Source: Spirochaetales bacterium (GTDB taxonomy: Bacteria > Spirochaetota > Spirochaetia > DTKZ01). Taken from it: a stretch of 14,818 bases of DNA. The stretch spans positions 1 to 14,818 of the forward strand of contig JAISAF010000263.1 in the NCBI GenBank assembly GCA_031266855.1, read 5' to 3'. The notes below the pieces were generated by a model that made no database searches, was not told where the DNA came from, and was given only the letters and a program-made list of their open reading frames with translations. Below, in pieces: positions 13,773 to 14,818 of the stretch (its first letter is position 1; each line of letters begins with the position of its first letter). Position numbers and translations under genes: made by a program.

Positions 13773-14342
13773 TCAAGGCGTATCGTCTTCGGCGGAGGAG
13801 CCGTCTTCGCGGATATCCTGAAAGGGCTGTAGTTCCTCTTCGGTGGGATCGTGGATATCGAGGATTTTTATATAAAAGGTCAGGTCCTGGCCCGCCAGGG
13901 GGGCGTTGTAATCAAGAAAAATTTCCGTATCGCTGACAGCCTTGACAACGACGGGCCTGGGGCCGTAGATAGTCTGTAGCATAAACCGCATGCCAACTTC
14001 GATTTCAATTTCGGATGGCATGCTTGTTTTGGGAACCGGAACAATCAGTTCCTCATTGTAGGGACCGTAGGCATCTTCCGCCTTTATAGAAAAGGTTCTC
14101 TCCTCCCCCACATGCATGCCCGCTATCCCTTTTTCAAAACCAGGAATCATCATTCCCATACCGTAAATAAACTCAAGCGGCCTTCCCTCTTCGGAGGCAT
14201 CGAACTGGCTTCCATCGGAAAGCGTTCCCCGGTATTGCAGTGAAACAAATTTCCGGTCCGTCACTTCATCAGTTTTTCCACAACCCGCAAGAAGAACACA
14301 CAGCATGACGGATGCCGCCAGAATTCTATACAATTTTTTCAA
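13773..14342 (-). CDS. SlyD-like FKBP peptidyl-prolyl isomerase lipoprotein
   Basis: 189 residues from TTG 14342. A lipoprotein signal peptide is clear: MKKLYRILAASVMLCVLLAGC, with lipobox LAGC and the lipidated Cys at residue 21. The mature part is an FKBP domain of SlyD type: VSLQYRGTLSDGSQFDAS, the pocket segment YGMGMMIPGFEKGI, AYGPYNEELIVPVPK and an insert-in-flap region (MRFMLQTIYGPRP), ending DPTEEEL. The His/Cys-rich metal tail of E. coli SlyD is missing. It should act as a proline isomerase/chaperone at the envelope. The open frame extends to 14414, but AAGGAG with 6-base spacing before TTG 14342 decides the start, and the upstream codons overlap the promoter. Confidence 0.92.
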   Translation of the reverse strand: MKKLYRILAASVMLCVLLAGCGKTDEVTDRKFVSLQYRGTLSDGSQFDASEEGRPLEFIYGMGMMIPGFEKGIAGMHVGEERTFSIKAEDAYGPYNEELIVPVPKTSMPSEIEIEVGMRFMLQTIYGPRPVVVKAVSDTEIFLDYNAPLAGQDLTFYIKILDIHDPTEEELQPFQDIREDGSSAEDDTP

Positions 14343-14384
14343 TTTCAACTCCTTACTATAAAAATCCGCACAGGACTGACTTTT

Positions 14385-14414
14385 ATTGTAGTATGTCCTT
14401 TCATGCCAGTGCAA
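14385..14414 (-). promoter_or_regulatory. Putative promoter of the FKBP lipoprotein
   Basis: On the minus strand, TTGCAC (14409-14414), 18 bases, TACAAT (14385-14390), giving a leader of about 35 bases to TTG 14342. Confidence 0.5.
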
Positions 14415-14478
14415 GGGGAACCGCGGTTTTCTCAGCGTTAAAATTCCTCTAAAAGCAGTATGCTTTGAAGGAGAAAAT

Positions 14479-14606
14479 CACCGCGAAGCCGAAGACTGGC
14501 AAGGGCGAAGACGGGCAAGGGCGAAGAAGCAAAGAAAGAAAGGAGAGAAGACGAGTTTGTACCGGGACTTATTAGACTTTTTTGACCTTTTAGTTAAAAT
14601 TTCTTC
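14479..14606 (+). repeat. CACCACGAAG-type interspersed repeat, copy 3, with 16-bp tandem
   Basis: Starts CACCGCGAAG and ends GACCTTTTAGTTAAAATTTCTTC-like, matching the ends of copies 1 and 2. Inside are two 16-bp direct repeats, GAAGACTGGCAAGGGC (14491-14506) and GAAGACGGGCAAGGGC (14507-14522), then further GAAG-rich degenerate units. No gene is seen in 14415-14818. Confidence 0.6.
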
Positions 14607-14678
14607 CAGACCCTTGTCTTAAAAGGCGATAAGCGCCTGTTCAAAATCTTTATAACTTCACTTCAATATCAGAATCTG

Positions 14679-14818
14679 GGCGCATTTTCTGCGGCACAGC
14701 CGCAAAAAACCGGGCTTTCCGGGACTCCGCTATCGCTACGGCCACAGCGCTCCGCGCTGTGGCTGCTTCGCATCCCTCCAATCCCTTGCGCACGCACAGC
14801 GGCAGCGCAAAATCGCTT
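14679..14818 (+). repeat. Mosaic palindromic repeat, copy E (cut by window end)
   Basis: GGGCGCA, hairpin 1 (core TGCGGC, loop ACA, GCCGCA at 14690-14704), CCGGGCTTTCCG, then instead of the usual linker GACTCCGCTATCGCTACG, a 10-bp hairpin at 14741-14763 (loop TCC), and CAATCCCTTGCGCACGCACAGCG, which matches the third linker of the other copies. Probably continues past 14818. Confidence 0.75.

Noticed and set aside
1..14818. CRISPR array
   Set aside because: Repeats are not evenly spaced, have variable stems and lack unique spacers; no cas gene is present.

Overview
The window looks like chromosome from a host-associated spirochaete of the termite-gut Treponema/Leadbettera type. This is an inference from the mixed base composition, the FKBP/SlyD-like lipoprotein, the bacterial XPB operon and the dense intergenic palindromic repeats. 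No rRNA, tRNA, CRISPR array, integrase or transposase was seen. Almost every gene is on the minus strand. The only plus-strand genes are a small toxin-antitoxin pair.

Layout from left to right. 1-404: mosaic palindromic repeat DNA. 405-2318 (-): a large membrane-anchored protein of unknown function. 2319-2735: more mosaic repeat, ending in an 11-G tract. 2736-4030 (-): a strongly AT-rich two-gene island (a DUF416/YjaG-like protein and a three-helix DUF6560-like membrane protein), with hairpins around the second gene. 4095-4545: two repeat families and no gene. 4546-7794 (-): a compact operon of a TPR-like protein, a glycerate 2-kinase (DUF4147/MOFRL) and two single-domain CHR (chromate-transporter family) proteins. 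Two of its three junctions are ATGA overlaps. 7935-11860 (-): an XPB-type superfamily 2 helicase coupled by a GTGA overlap to a helicase-associated protein. 11861-12520: a bidirectional terminator-like hairpin, a long near-perfect inverted repeat and the richest copy of the mosaic repeat. 12521-13237 (+): an AbrB-like antitoxin and Doc/Fic toxin behind a near-consensus promoter with nested operator-like inverted repeats. 13238-13772: probable decayed coding DNA. 13773-14342 (-): a SlyD-like FKBP lipoprotein. 14415-14818: two repeat families and no gene.

Two themes stand out. First, a modular repeat recurs at least six times. Nearly constant linkers alternate with hairpins whose stems differ from copy to copy but remain perfectly or almost perfectly self-complementary. 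Second, three of the minus-strand transcription units have a -10-like box only 7-10 bases before the ATG and no usable Shine-Dalgarno, which suggests leaderless or near-leaderless mRNAs. The AT-rich genes, the CHR pair, the kinase and the antitoxin have either normal ribosome-binding sites or translational coupling.

Several starts were moved downstream of the longest open frame: to 2318 for the large membrane protein, 7794 for the TPR protein, GTG at 10190 for the helicase partner and TTG at 14342 for the FKBP lipoprotein.
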